Shown here: piece after piece, positions 6,783 to 14,371 of the stretch | Position numbering within the stretch: position 1 is the first letter of the stretch | Layout of the letters: each line of letters opens with the position of its first letter | Assembly (NCBI GenBank): GCA_943325425.2 | Contig: CALPPJ020000005.1 | Span: 1 to 15,634, forward strand | From: Bifidobacterium breve | Lineage (GTDB): Bacteria; Actinomycetota; Acidimicrobiia; Acidimicrobiales; Ilumatobacteraceae | Length of the DNA stretch: 15,634 nucleotides | Direction: 5' to 3' | Program-made: the position numbers and the translations under genes | Notes under the pieces: generated by a model | Database searches by the model: none | Told to the model about the DNA's origin: nothing | The model's input: only the letters and a program-made list of their open reading frames with translations

Positions 6783-6848
6783 ATGGCACATAGAGGTAGA
6801 CGATGGCGTAAGCGCCGTCTAGTGTTACTCAGCAATTGCATCGTGTGA
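6783..6848 (+). CDS. Candidate 21-residue leader peptide upstream of the transporter
   Basis: A short frame, ATG to TGA, preceded by the purine-rich GGTGGAGGA (6772-6780), which is a strong but closely spaced ribosome site. The peptide begins MAHRGRRWRKRR (1-12), very basic, and ends LVLLSNCIV with a single Cys codon (6837-6839) three codons before the stop. Actinobacteria carry short, Arg-rich leader peptides with a C-terminal Cys ahead of some ABC transporters; the RRxVxL...SxC layout recalls them loosely, not closely. It ends 41 bases before the binding-protein start. The frame encloses the 7-bp hairpin GATGGCG-TAAG-CGCCGTC (6802-6819). It could be a chance frame. Confidence 0.4.
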   Translation: MAHRGRRWRKRRLVLLSNCIV

Positions 6849-6884
6849 GTAGACAATCACTGAGTGATGCTCAACCCTGAGGAG
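6824..6884 (+). promoter_or_regulatory. Leader with alternative CTCA/TGAG pairings before the transporter operon
   Basis: CTCA occurs at 6828-6831 and 6870-6873, and TGAG at 6846-6849, 6861-6864 and 6878-6881; the last lies in the ribosome site TGAGGAG. TACTCA (6826-6831) pairs with TGAGTA (6846-6851). ACTCAG (6827-6832) pairs instead with CTGAGT (6860-6865), extendable by wobble pairs. CTCA 6870-6873 can pair back to 6861-6864 or forward over the ribosome site. The pairings exclude one another, as in attenuators. The first arm lies in the last codons of the small leader frame. Confidence 0.35.
6856..6868 (+). promoter_or_regulatory. Perfect 13-base dyad, candidate operator
   Basis: ATCACT-G-AGTGAT is a perfect two-fold symmetric site 22 bases upstream of the binding-protein ATG. 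XRE-type regulators bind short dyads, and this operon encodes an XRE-cupin protein, so this is a candidate binding site. It also overlaps the leader pairings, so its symmetry may instead serve RNA structure. Confidence 0.3.
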
Positions 6885-6889
6885 AAATC

Positions 6890-8506
6890 ATGTCCCCATC
6901 CGTTCAGTTCAACCGCCGCACATTGTTGGCCGGTACTGGTGTTAGTGCACTCGCGATGTTGATTGCCGCCTGTGGTGGCGATGACAACGGAACCTCATCA
7001 AGTGGGTCGTCCCCGAGCGGTTCTCTGCAAGACATCGATCTGTTGACCGTCGCGTTTCCGTCGTCGCTTTCGAACCTGTACCCAGGTCAAGAGGCCGGAA
7101 ACTTCAACTACTACGTAGCCTGCCTCGTTGGCGAGGGCCTTGTTGCTCCCGATGGAACCGGCAAGTTGGTTCCGGCCTTGGCTTCAAAGTGGGAACAGAC
7201 CTCACCAACCACCTACGTGTACACCTTGCGAGATGGGGCCAAGTTCAGCGATGGCACCCCTTTGACCCCCGAAGATGTCGTCTACTCAGTCGGCCTCTCA
7301 AAAGACGAAGAAAAGTCACCCAACATCGCCTACTACTGGGCCAATGTTGAAGGCGCCGAAAAGACCGGCGACAACGAAGTCACTATCACCTTGGCATCAC
7401 CTGATGTGGCCTTCGAATGGGGTCCGTGTGCGGCAAACGCTTTGTGGATCACTTCGCAGGCCTACGTCGAAGGTAATGGCGGCGAAATGGGAACTCCCAA
7501 GGCCTTGATATACGGAACCGGCCCCTACAAGGTCACCAAATTTGAACCCGACACCATGGTTGAACTCGAGCGCGTTGATACATGGTGGGGTGGAGTTCCA
7601 CCGGTAAAGACCGTCCGCATTGAATTCATCACCGAAGAAGCCACCCGCGTGTTGGCTCGCAAGTCTGGTGACATTGATTTGGCAATCAGCATTTCGCTTG
7701 ATCAGCTCAGCCAGTGGGAAAATGCCGCCGACACAACCGTGTTGTTCGCCCCCGACCGCAGCTACGCCGGTATTGACTTCAACACCGCAGTTGAACCATT
7801 TGATGACATCCATGTTCGCCGAGCCATTGCCTATGCATGTGACCGCGCGACTGTCGTCGAGAAATTGCTCGTCGGTCACGGCGAGCCCGCCACAGCCCTC
7901 ATCACACCCGATCAGATTTCTTCGGTGCTCGGACTTGACGGAGCACGTAAAGCTCTCAAAGAAGTTCTTGATCTCCCATTCGATCTCGACAAGGCCAAAG
8001 AAGAACTCGCATTGTCAAAGGTTCCCGATGGGTTCTCCACCAAAGTTGGTGTGTCCTCAAGTGCTCCACAGATCAGTCAGTTCTTCCAGTCGCTCGCCGA
8101 AACTGTGAAGCCTCTTGGCATCAACATTGAAGTTGAGGAGATGCCTGTTGAACAGTGGTACGACACCATCGGTTCAGCTGATTGGGGATTGGCCTACATG
8201 TGGTACTTCAACGCCACTGGTGACCCGGCCGAAATGTCTTCATGGTTCTTCGGTGAAGGGAACCCAGCGTCATACACCAATGATGCCGTCACCGAACTTA
8301 TGGCTCAGGCCAAAGAAGAGACCGACCCTGCCAAGCGTGTTGAGATCTTGATCGAAGCACAGAAGACTGCACTCGCTGACATTCCGTATATTCCTTTGTG
8401 GTGGGGCGAAGCCGCGACGGCTATCAATAGCAAGTACACCATTGAGGACTTTGGTTCGTACTCACTGTTGTCGCCGTGGACTCCGCGCATTCTCACCGTC
8501 GATTGA
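6890..8506 (+). CDS. Peptide-type ABC transporter substrate-binding lipoprotein (SBP family 5)
   Basis: Extracytoplasmic receptor that captures the substrate, probably a peptide, and passes it to the permeases. The 538-residue product starts with a signal peptide carrying a twin-arginine (NRRTLLAGTG, 8-17) and a lipobox LIAAC whose Cys28 would be lipidated, followed by a flexible Gly/Ser linker (29-45). The family-5 signature is clear: LVPALASKWEQ, then VYTLRDGAKFSDGTPLTPED and the later VRRAIAYACDRATVVEKLL. Full length for the family. A GAGGAGA ribosome site lies five bases before the ATG. First large gene of the operon. Family 5 also includes nickel, opine and sugar-oligomer binders, but the peptidases downstream favour peptides. 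Confidence 0.93.
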   Translation: MSPSVQFNRRTLLAGTGVSALAMLIAACGGDDNGTSSSGSSPSGSLQDIDLLTVAFPSSLSNLYPGQEAGNFNYYVACLVGEGLVAPDGTGKLVPALASKWEQTSPTTYVYTLRDGAKFSDGTPLTPEDVVYSVGLSKDEEKSPNIAYYWANVEGAEKTGDNEVTITLASPDVAFEWGPCAANALWITSQAYVEGNGGEMGTPKALIYGTGPYKVTKFEPDTMVELERVDTWWGGVPPVKTVRIEFITEEATRVLARKSGDIDLAISISLDQLSQWENAADTTVLFAPDRSYAGIDFNTAVEPFDDIHVRRAIAYACDRATVVEKLLVGHGEPATALITPDQISSVLGLDGARKALKEVLDLPFDLDKAKEELALSKVPDGFSTKVGVSSSAPQISQFFQSLAETVKPLGINIEVEEMPVEQWYDTIGSADWGLAYMWYFNATGDPAEMSSWFFGEGNPASYTNDAVTELMAQAKEETDPAKRVEILIEAQKTALADIPYIPLWWGEAATAINSKYTIEDFGSYSLLSPWTPRILTVD

Positions 8507-9474
8507 CCCAACTACTTTCCCGTGGTTCGCTAACACGATTCATCATCGTTCGTTTAGCAGCCACGGGTTTGTTGTTGGTGGTGCTGTCGTTTGTCGTTTT
8601 TGCGCTCTTACACCTCACGCCTGGTGATCCGGCGCGCAACCTCGTCGGGGTTCGTAATGTGACCCCCGAGTTACTGCAGTCAATTCGTGATAAGTATCAC
8701 CTCAATGATCCTTTTCTGACCCAGTATCTACACTGGCTTGGCAATGTTGTGCAGGGAGACTTTGGTGAGTCCATCCGCAATAACACCACAGTGACCACTT
8801 TGCTTTCTGATCGCGTCTTGTTGACGCTGCAACTCGCTGCGTTTTCATTTACCTTGACGGTGCTCTTTGCGGTTCCGCTCGGTATCGCTGCTGCTTGGCG
8901 ATCAGGTTCGGTGCTCGATCGATCGGTCAGTGCGGCTTCAATTGTTGGTGTCGGAGCTCCGACGTACGCAGTGGGTTTATTGCTGCTTTATGTTTTCGGA
9001 TTGTGGCTAGACATTTTTCCTGTCTACGGAAGTGGCGATGGAGGCTTTGACCGTTGGTGGCATTTGGTGTTGCCAGCAATCACTTTGGCGAGCGGACTAG
9101 CAGCCATGGTTTTCAAACTAACTCGCACTGCAGTGGTCGCTGAGTTGAATCAGGACTACGTTGCGTTTGCTCAAAGTCGTGGCCTATCGCATCGCCAAAT
9201 ACGATCGCTTGTCTTACGGAACGCCATGATTCCGGTTGCGACAAGTTTGGGATTGGTCTTCGCGTTTCTTTTCGGTGGAACGATTTTGGTTGAAGTCACT
9301 TTTGCACTTCAGGGAATCGGCTCGTTGCTTGCTGGTTCCGTCACATTTAAGGATCTTCCGGTTGTACAAGCGATCACCTTGCTCACCGCAACGGTTATTG
9401 CTCTGACAGCTCTAGCAGTTGACATTTTGTACTACGTCGTTGATCCTCGGGTGCGCAAGCGGGGGATGAAATGA
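8476..9474 (+). CDS. DppB/OppB-type ABC transporter permease
   Basis: Inner-membrane permease of the peptide/nickel class. The first helix is followed by LLHLTPGDPARNLVG (44-58), the hallmark of DppB-like proteins. Further helices lie at about 114-140, 152-179, 196-214, 254-275 and 296-321. The EAA loop that docks on the ATPase is DYVAFAQSRGLSHRQIRSLV (227-246). At 332 residues it is typical. The GTG at 8476 overlaps the binding-protein gene by 31 bases. An in-frame TTG at 8503 whose last two bases overlap that gene's TGA would give a protein nine residues shorter by stop-start coupling. Neither has a clear ribosome site, so the start is uncertain. Confidence 0.93.
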   Translation: MDSAHSHRRLTQLLSRGSLTRFIIVRLAATGLLLVVLSFVVFALLHLTPGDPARNLVGVRNVTPELLQSIRDKYHLNDPFLTQYLHWLGNVVQGDFGESIRNNTTVTTLLSDRVLLTLQLAAFSFTLTVLFAVPLGIAAAWRSGSVLDRSVSAASIVGVGAPTYAVGLLLLYVFGLWLDIFPVYGSGDGGFDRWWHLVLPAITLASGLAAMVFKLTRTAVVAELNQDYVAFAQSRGLSHRQIRSLVLRNAMIPVATSLGLVFAFLFGGTILVEVTFALQGIGSLLAGSVTFKDLPVVQAITLLTATVIALTALAVDILYYVVDPRVRKRGMK

Positions 9475-10289
9475 CGACTCGACGTTCGCTGATTCCTTTT
9501 GTCACCGGTATTCCGTTGTCAATCATCGCGATCTTCGTTCTCGCCTCACGGTGGATCGTCCCTAACGCAACGCAACAAGACATCATGACTGGCGTTACCG
9601 CACCTGGCACCGCAGGACACTTATTCGGAACCGATCAACTCGGTCGCGATATTGGGCAATTAGCTATTGCCGGCGCAAGTTCGGCAGTCGTTGGACCAAT
9701 TGTGATTGCCCTTGGTTCAATGATGATCGGCATTTTGCTCGGTACTTTCGCTGGATACATGGGCGGATGGCTTGATTTATTGCTGTCCAAATATGCCGAC
9801 TTATTACTCGCATTACCCACAACACTGGTCGCTCTTGTGGTGACCGGTCTGATTGATGGTGGTTACTGGGTCACGGTTTTAGTTCTCATCATGCTGTTCT
9901 CTCCAACTGATATACGTATGATTCGCGGATCAGTCATCGCACAAACTGGACGTCCATATATTGAGTCGGCCAAAGTTTTGGGACTCAGTCGCCGCCGCAT
10001 CATGTTCCGTCACATCTTGCCCAATGTTTTACCAGTCGCTTTTTCAACGATGTTGCTAAATGTTGCTTTTGCGTTGGTATCCATGTCCGCACTCTCATTT
10101 TTGGGACTTGGAGTTGGTCCCGGCGTTCCTGATTGGGGTCGCCAACTCAGCGACAGTCGTGATTTGATCGACCGAAATTGGGGCTCGGTGGTATTGCCAG
10201 CGATGTTGATCATCATTACAGCCGCCGCCATCAATCTTTTGGGTGACTGGCTGCAGGACCGATTCGAACAACGCGCGGTGCAGCGATGA
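9471..10289 (+). CDS. DppC/OppC-type ABC transporter permease
   Basis: Second permease, pairing with the DppB-like protein to form the channel. The 272-residue product has a first helix (about 11-30), the conserved HLFGTDQLGRDI block (50-61), four or five further helices, the EAA loop YIESAKVLGLSRRRIMFRHI (163-182) and the FLGLGVGPGVPDWG motif (210-223). It starts in an ATGA overlap with the upstream permease, indicating translational coupling. Complete and normal in length. Confidence 0.94.
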   Translation: MTTRRSLIPFVTGIPLSIIAIFVLASRWIVPNATQQDIMTGVTAPGTAGHLFGTDQLGRDIGQLAIAGASSAVVGPIVIALGSMMIGILLGTFAGYMGGWLDLLLSKYADLLLALPTTLVALVVTGLIDGGYWVTVLVLIMLFSPTDIRMIRGSVIAQTGRPYIESAKVLGLSRRRIMFRHILPNVLPVAFSTMLLNVAFALVSMSALSFLGLGVGPGVPDWGRQLSDSRDLIDRNWGSVVLPAMLIIITAAAINLLGDWLQDRFEQRAVQR

Positions 10290-11983
10290 ACCGCGGTCTG
10301 ACCCTCAGCAACTTGGTAGTAACCGGCCCCGCTGGACTCATCGTTACCCGCATGGATCTTCATGTTGAGCCTGGTCAAACCGTCGCTCTCGTAGGAGAGT
10401 CGGGCTCAGGTAAATCAATGACCGCAAAAGCAATGACTGGTCTTTTACCGCGAGGGGTTTCGGCTACCGGAAATCTTCAACTTGATGACACCGTCATTGA
10501 CCTCTCAGAGGGGCCGACTGCATTAAGTCATCTCCGCGGAAAGCGCATCAGCCTGTTGCTCCAAAATCCATTCACAAGTCTGAGTCCGGTTCATCGATGT
10601 GGTGAGCAGATAACGGCCACACTGTCACCCGATCTTCGACGATCAAAAGACGAGATTCGTCGTCGACTTGATGAGGTTGATCTTCCCGAACGCGTTGCTC
10701 GGCAATTTCCGTTCGAACTATCTGGTGGAATGCGTCAGCGTGTTGCACTCGCTGCCAGTTTGGCTAGTAACCCACAAATATTGATCGGCGATGAACCAAC
10801 AACTGCTCTCGATGTGACAACCCAAAGGGAAATGCTCAATCTTCTTGAACGTATTCAGCAAGAACGAAATATGTCTTTGCTTTTGATCACGCACGACCTC
10901 GGCGTAGCTCGAGAGCGTGCCGACAAAATTTTGGTGATGTATGCAGGTCGACTCGTTGAATCTGGTCACGGTTCAGATGTCTTTACTCATGCTCAGCATC
11001 CATACACCGCTGGACTGCGCGACAGTGACCCGCCACTTGAGCATCGTCTTATTGAATTACCGGCGATCGCTGGCTCGGTACCTCATCCGTGGGAGGTAGC
11101 TATCGGCTGTGTCTTTGCACCGCGATGCAACCGTGCCGATGATCATTGTCGAAGCGACGCTCCCGAGTTGGTCGGAACAGCATCTCAGGTTGCTTGCTGG
11201 AAGCCCATCACCCAAATCGAAGAGCAACCAACCTTGCAAATTGCTCATGATGTAGCTCCACAAAATTCAAAAGATCCACTTGTTGTTTTAACAGGATTAA
11301 GTCAGCGGTTCACGCCTACTGCTCCGTTGGCTTTAGACGACGTTTCTCTTGAGATTCGCGCTGGTGAAGCAGTTGGAATTGTTGGAGAGTCTGGTTCAGG
11401 CAAGACCACGTTGGCCCGCTGCCTCATTGGACTCCAAAGTTTTGACTCGGGAACTATCTCGTGGTCAATTGATGTACCGATGGCCCAAAGAGCACAAATA
11501 GTTTTTCAAGATCCAACCTCGGCCTTAAACCCCGCAATGACCATTGGCGCAACATTGGCTGAGGCTTTACGAGCTGGTCAACGGGATAAATCTGAGGTCG
11601 AATCACTACTTCACCTAGTCGGTCTACCTAGTGAATATGCCAATCGTCGACCCAGTGGATTGTCTGGCGGAGAACAACAACGAGTTGCGATAGCTCGAGC
11701 GATTGCCCCACGACCACGATTGTTGATTTGCGATGAGCCCGTTTCATCGCTTGACGTTTCAGTGCAGGCCCAAATTTTGAATCTCATGAACTCGTTATTG
11801 CGGGATTTGGGTATTGCGTTGCTCTTTATTACTCATGATCTGGCCGTTGTTCGTCAAGTTGCTAGTCGGGTCTATGTCATGAATAATGGAAAAGTCGTTG
11901 AATCAGGGGCCATGGAGGAAGTTCTGCTTTCTCCACAACATGAATACACACGACAACTATTTGCATCGGTGGCGGGTAAATGA
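10286..11983 (+). CDS. Fused DppD-DppF-type ABC transporter ATPase (two nucleotide-binding domains)
   Basis: Powers the transporter; a single 565-residue chain replaces the usual two ATPase subunits. Domain 1 (about 5-250) has Walker A GESGSGKS (37-44), Q-loop Gln93, signature LSGGMRQR (145-152), Walker B ILIGDE (165-170) and switch His203. Between the domains lies the oligopeptide-transporter extension with four cysteines (Cys275, 281, 288, 304), which can bind an iron-sulfur cluster in relatives. Domain 2 (about 332-565) has Walker A GESGSGKT (367-374), Gln408, signature LSGGEQQR (459-466), Walker B LLICDE (479-484) and His517. All catalytic residues are present in both halves. ATGA overlaps join it to the genes on both sides. 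Confidence 0.95.
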   Translation: MNRGLTLSNLVVTGPAGLIVTRMDLHVEPGQTVALVGESGSGKSMTAKAMTGLLPRGVSATGNLQLDDTVIDLSEGPTALSHLRGKRISLLLQNPFTSLSPVHRCGEQITATLSPDLRRSKDEIRRRLDEVDLPERVARQFPFELSGGMRQRVALAASLASNPQILIGDEPTTALDVTTQREMLNLLERIQQERNMSLLLITHDLGVARERADKILVMYAGRLVESGHGSDVFTHAQHPYTAGLRDSDPPLEHRLIELPAIAGSVPHPWEVAIGCVFAPRCNRADDHCRSDAPELVGTASQVACWKPITQIEEQPTLQIAHDVAPQNSKDPLVVLTGLSQRFTPTAPLALDDVSLEIRAGEAVGIVGESGSGKTTLARCLIGLQSFDSGTISWSIDVPMAQRAQIVFQDPTSALNPAMTIGATLAEALRAGQRDKSEVESLLHLVGLPSEYANRRPSGLSGGEQQRVAIARAIAPRPRLLICDEPVSSLDVSVQAQILNLMNSLLRDLGIALLFITHDLAVVRQVASRVYVMNNGKVVESGAMEEVLLSPQHEYTRQLFASVAGK

Positions 11984-12573
11984 CTTCTGAAATTCAACCA
12001 AATATTGAACACATTCACAGCACTGCTGATGAAAGTACGATGATTCGTCGAAGCGTGGCCCACAACATGCGCAAGATTCGACTTTCTCGCGGACTCAGTC
12101 TTCGCGACCTTGCAACGCAGACGAATCTCAGTACTGCCCTCTTGTCACAAATTGAACGAGCGGTGGCCAACCCTACAGTTGTTGCACTCACGCGTATTGC
12201 CACAGCCCTTGATGTCAGTTTCACCGACCTCACCCGTCCAACAATGGTTGAAACTGAAATCATTCGTGCTGAATCAGTTGAATCAGACACTCCACGAGCC
12301 CGCATGTTATTTGCGATGATGAACCGACGACGTTTTGATATTTCAGAGGGAAAATTGCCGGCTCATCAATCGGGCACCTTCAGCGATCATGGTCAGCATT
12401 CTGTTGAATATGCCTACGTCGTGTCTGGCTCAGTGTCACTGGCTTTGGGAGACGAAACTTTTCTGCTCAGTCAAGGCGACGCTATTCGCTTTTCGTCGGA
12501 GATATCTCACGCCTACAGCACTGGCGACATGGCGGCGATTCTTCTCACGGTTGTGAGTTACGACGGTGAGTAA
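11980..12573 (+). CDS. XRE-family transcriptional regulator with C-terminal cupin domain
   Basis: Probable local regulator of the operon. The 197-residue product has an unconserved 20-residue lead, a helix-turn-helix domain (about 25-85, recognition part LRDLATQTNLSTALLSQIERA at 41-61), a linker and a cupin-2 domain (about 125-195). In the cupin part, His140, Glu143 and His177 sit where metal or effector ligands are usual (HSVEYAYVVSG, then GDAIRFSSEISH). Such proteins sense a small ligand through the cupin and often repress neighbouring uptake or catabolic genes. A later Met start (Met21) is possible, but the ATGA overlap with the ATPase gene supports the start given. It overlaps the peptidase gene by 8 bases. 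Confidence 0.93.
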   Translation: MTSEIQPNIEHIHSTADESTMIRRSVAHNMRKIRLSRGLSLRDLATQTNLSTALLSQIERAVANPTVVALTRIATALDVSFTDLTRPTMVETEIIRAESVESDTPRARMLFAMMNRRRFDISEGKLPAHQSGTFSDHGQHSVEYAYVVSGSVSLALGDETFLLSQGDAIRFSSEISHAYSTGDMAAILLTVVSYDGE

Positions 12574-14371
12574 AATATCAACAACCGCAAAATTTTTGAC
12601 GAATCGCTCTCCAATTTCGGCTTATCTCACCGATGATCAAGAGTCACTAGTCGTGAACACTGTCGAAATTCCTATTGGTTCAGATCATGTTGTACATCGT
12701 GCCAGCGCAATCAACATCGCGACTGGTGACGAATCTTTGGCACCAGAAGTTGATCCAGTCATCAAGAAATATGCAACCGATGATGTGGCGGCAACTCTGT
12801 CACCAAACAGAAAGTTCTTGTTGTTTACGAGGGGCCGCGGTTCAACCATCGACACGACTCAGCCCTACCGTTGGACACGTCCGATCCGTCATTTTGATGC
12901 AACTGGTGAACTTGAGAACCCGCCCCAACTTCAACTTGTTGAGGTGTCAAGCGGGGATTCACGCTGGTTGACCAACGATGGTTGGCGTTGGTCATCAGTT
13001 CGCTGGTCACCGAATAACGATTGTGTATTCGCATGTCGATCACTTGATCCAAATGAACACGATGGTTATCAATATGCCAAATTGATTTCTCTTGATGGCA
13101 CGGTGCGCGAACTTCCCATTCCAGGTGGAAGATCGATCGTTGGTTCTTGGCTCGCAGACGGACGGCTCGCTGTGCTCATCGCGAGCCCACAAGACCGTCC
13201 ATCGGGAAGTGAATCACGGTTGTACATCGTCAATGGCGATCACTCGCGCATCATTGATATTCCCCACCTTTTTGGCGATGTATACGGTGACCAGCCAGGA
13301 GAACTTGCTGATAGTTACGATCACTTACTACTAGTTCACCCCGATGGTTCTTTGATTATCCGCACTGGCGCCCGGGGTCGTATGGGAATACTTCGCGTAC
13401 GAATCGATGGGGCCGCAAATGATTCATTTGAGGTTCTCCTTGAGGGCGATCGTTGTTGCTCTCCGGTCGCGACAACAACCGATGACTTGATCTTCACAAC
13501 TCAGTCATCAATATCACCAGTAGAGATAGCGGTATTCAACTACTCAACAAAGTCCGAGCGACTACTCACTCAATTTGCTCAGGTTGACACACCTCCCCTC
13601 GACGTCACACGATTTACTGTCAATACAACCGATGGGTTCACACTTGATGCCTGGTTCTTGTCGGCACAGGATGTGAGCACACCACTACCAACAGTCAGTT
13701 TGATTCATGGTGGTCCCCATTTCGCTTACGGTGAAGCCTTTTCGTTAGATGCGCATGCTTTGTGTGCGGCCGGCTTCGGAGTTTTATACACCAATGTTCG
13801 GGGATCGACTGGTTACGGAGATGCGTTTGCGTATGCAGTCCATTCCAACTGGGCTGCAGGACCAGCGAGTGATCAACTACTGGTGATTGAACGGGCAATT
13901 GAACTTGGTTTGGCCGATCCTGATCGACTTGGGGTCGCTGGAAATTCATATGGCGGTTATTTATCGGCATGGTTGGTGTCGACGACCTCTCGGTTTCGTG
14001 CTGCAGTCATTGAAAACCCAGTGACCGATTTGGTTTCGATGTATGGCACGAGCGATATCGGAGCAACGTTTTTTCCAAGCCAATTCGGTGGTGCCCCACA
14101 TGAGCGACTCGACACGTATTACCAGCAGTCACCCATCATGCATGCTCACCAATGCAGCACACCTTGTCTTTTTGTTATTGGTGAAGATGACCACCGGTGT
14201 CCCCCGGCTCAGGCTTGGGCCATGCATCGGGCTTTGTGCGTCAAGGGCACGACGAGTGAAGTTCTCGTGCTTCCACAATCACCCCATGAGGGAAGCACCT
14301 ACGGTCCCCCAAGTGGACGTCTCGCGCATGACAACGCCTTGGTTGATTGGATGACCCGATGGCTGAATTAG
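12566..14371 (+). CDS. S9-family serine peptidase (prolyl oligopeptidase / acylaminoacyl-peptidase type)
   Basis: Cleaves short peptides, in this family at or near the N-terminus or after proline; which one cannot be told here. The 601-residue product has a beta-propeller-like N-terminal part (about 15-340, with repeats such as WSSVRWSPNND) and a C-terminal alpha/beta-hydrolase domain (about 350-601). The triad is visible: Ser461 in GNSYGG (459-464), Asp542 in GEDDHRCPP (539-547) and His574 in SPHEG. HGGPHFAYG (381-389) supplies the oxyanion region. No signal peptide is seen, so it is expected in the cytoplasm, acting on what the transporter imports. The GTG start overlaps the regulator gene by 8 bases. 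Confidence 0.93.
   Translation: MSKISTTAKFLTNRSPISAYLTDDQESLVVNTVEIPIGSDHVVHRASAINIATGDESLAPEVDPVIKKYATDDVAATLSPNRKFLLFTRGRGSTIDTTQPYRWTRPIRHFDATGELENPPQLQLVEVSSGDSRWLTNDGWRWSSVRWSPNNDCVFACRSLDPNEHDGYQYAKLISLDGTVRELPIPGGRSIVGSWLADGRLAVLIASPQDRPSGSESRLYIVNGDHSRIIDIPHLFGDVYGDQPGELADSYDHLLLVHPDGSLIIRTGARGRMGILRVRIDGAANDSFEVLLEGDRCCSPVATTTDDLIFTTQSSISPVEIAVFNYSTKSERLLTQFAQVDTPPLDVTRFTVNTTDGFTLDAWFLSAQDVSTPLPTVSLIHGGPHFAYGEAFSLDAHALCAAGFGVLYTNVRGSTGYGDAFAYAVHSNWAAGPASDQLLVIERAIELGLADPDRLGVAGNSYGGYLSAWLVSTTSRFRAAVIENPVTDLVSMYGTSDIGATFFPSQFGGAPHERLDTYYQQSPIMHAHQCSTPCLFVIGEDDHRCPPAQAWAMHRALCVKGTTSEVLVLPQSPHEGSTYGPPSGRLAHDNALVDWMTRWLN

Noticed and set aside
7397..7879. 160-codon open frame on the minus strand
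   Set aside because: It lies wholly inside the binding-protein gene, has no family motifs and no ribosome site; the plus-strand protein is unambiguous.
7620..8108. 162-codon open frame on the plus strand in another frame of the binding-protein gene
   Set aside because: Shadow frame with low-complexity Ser/Pro content and no recognisable domain.
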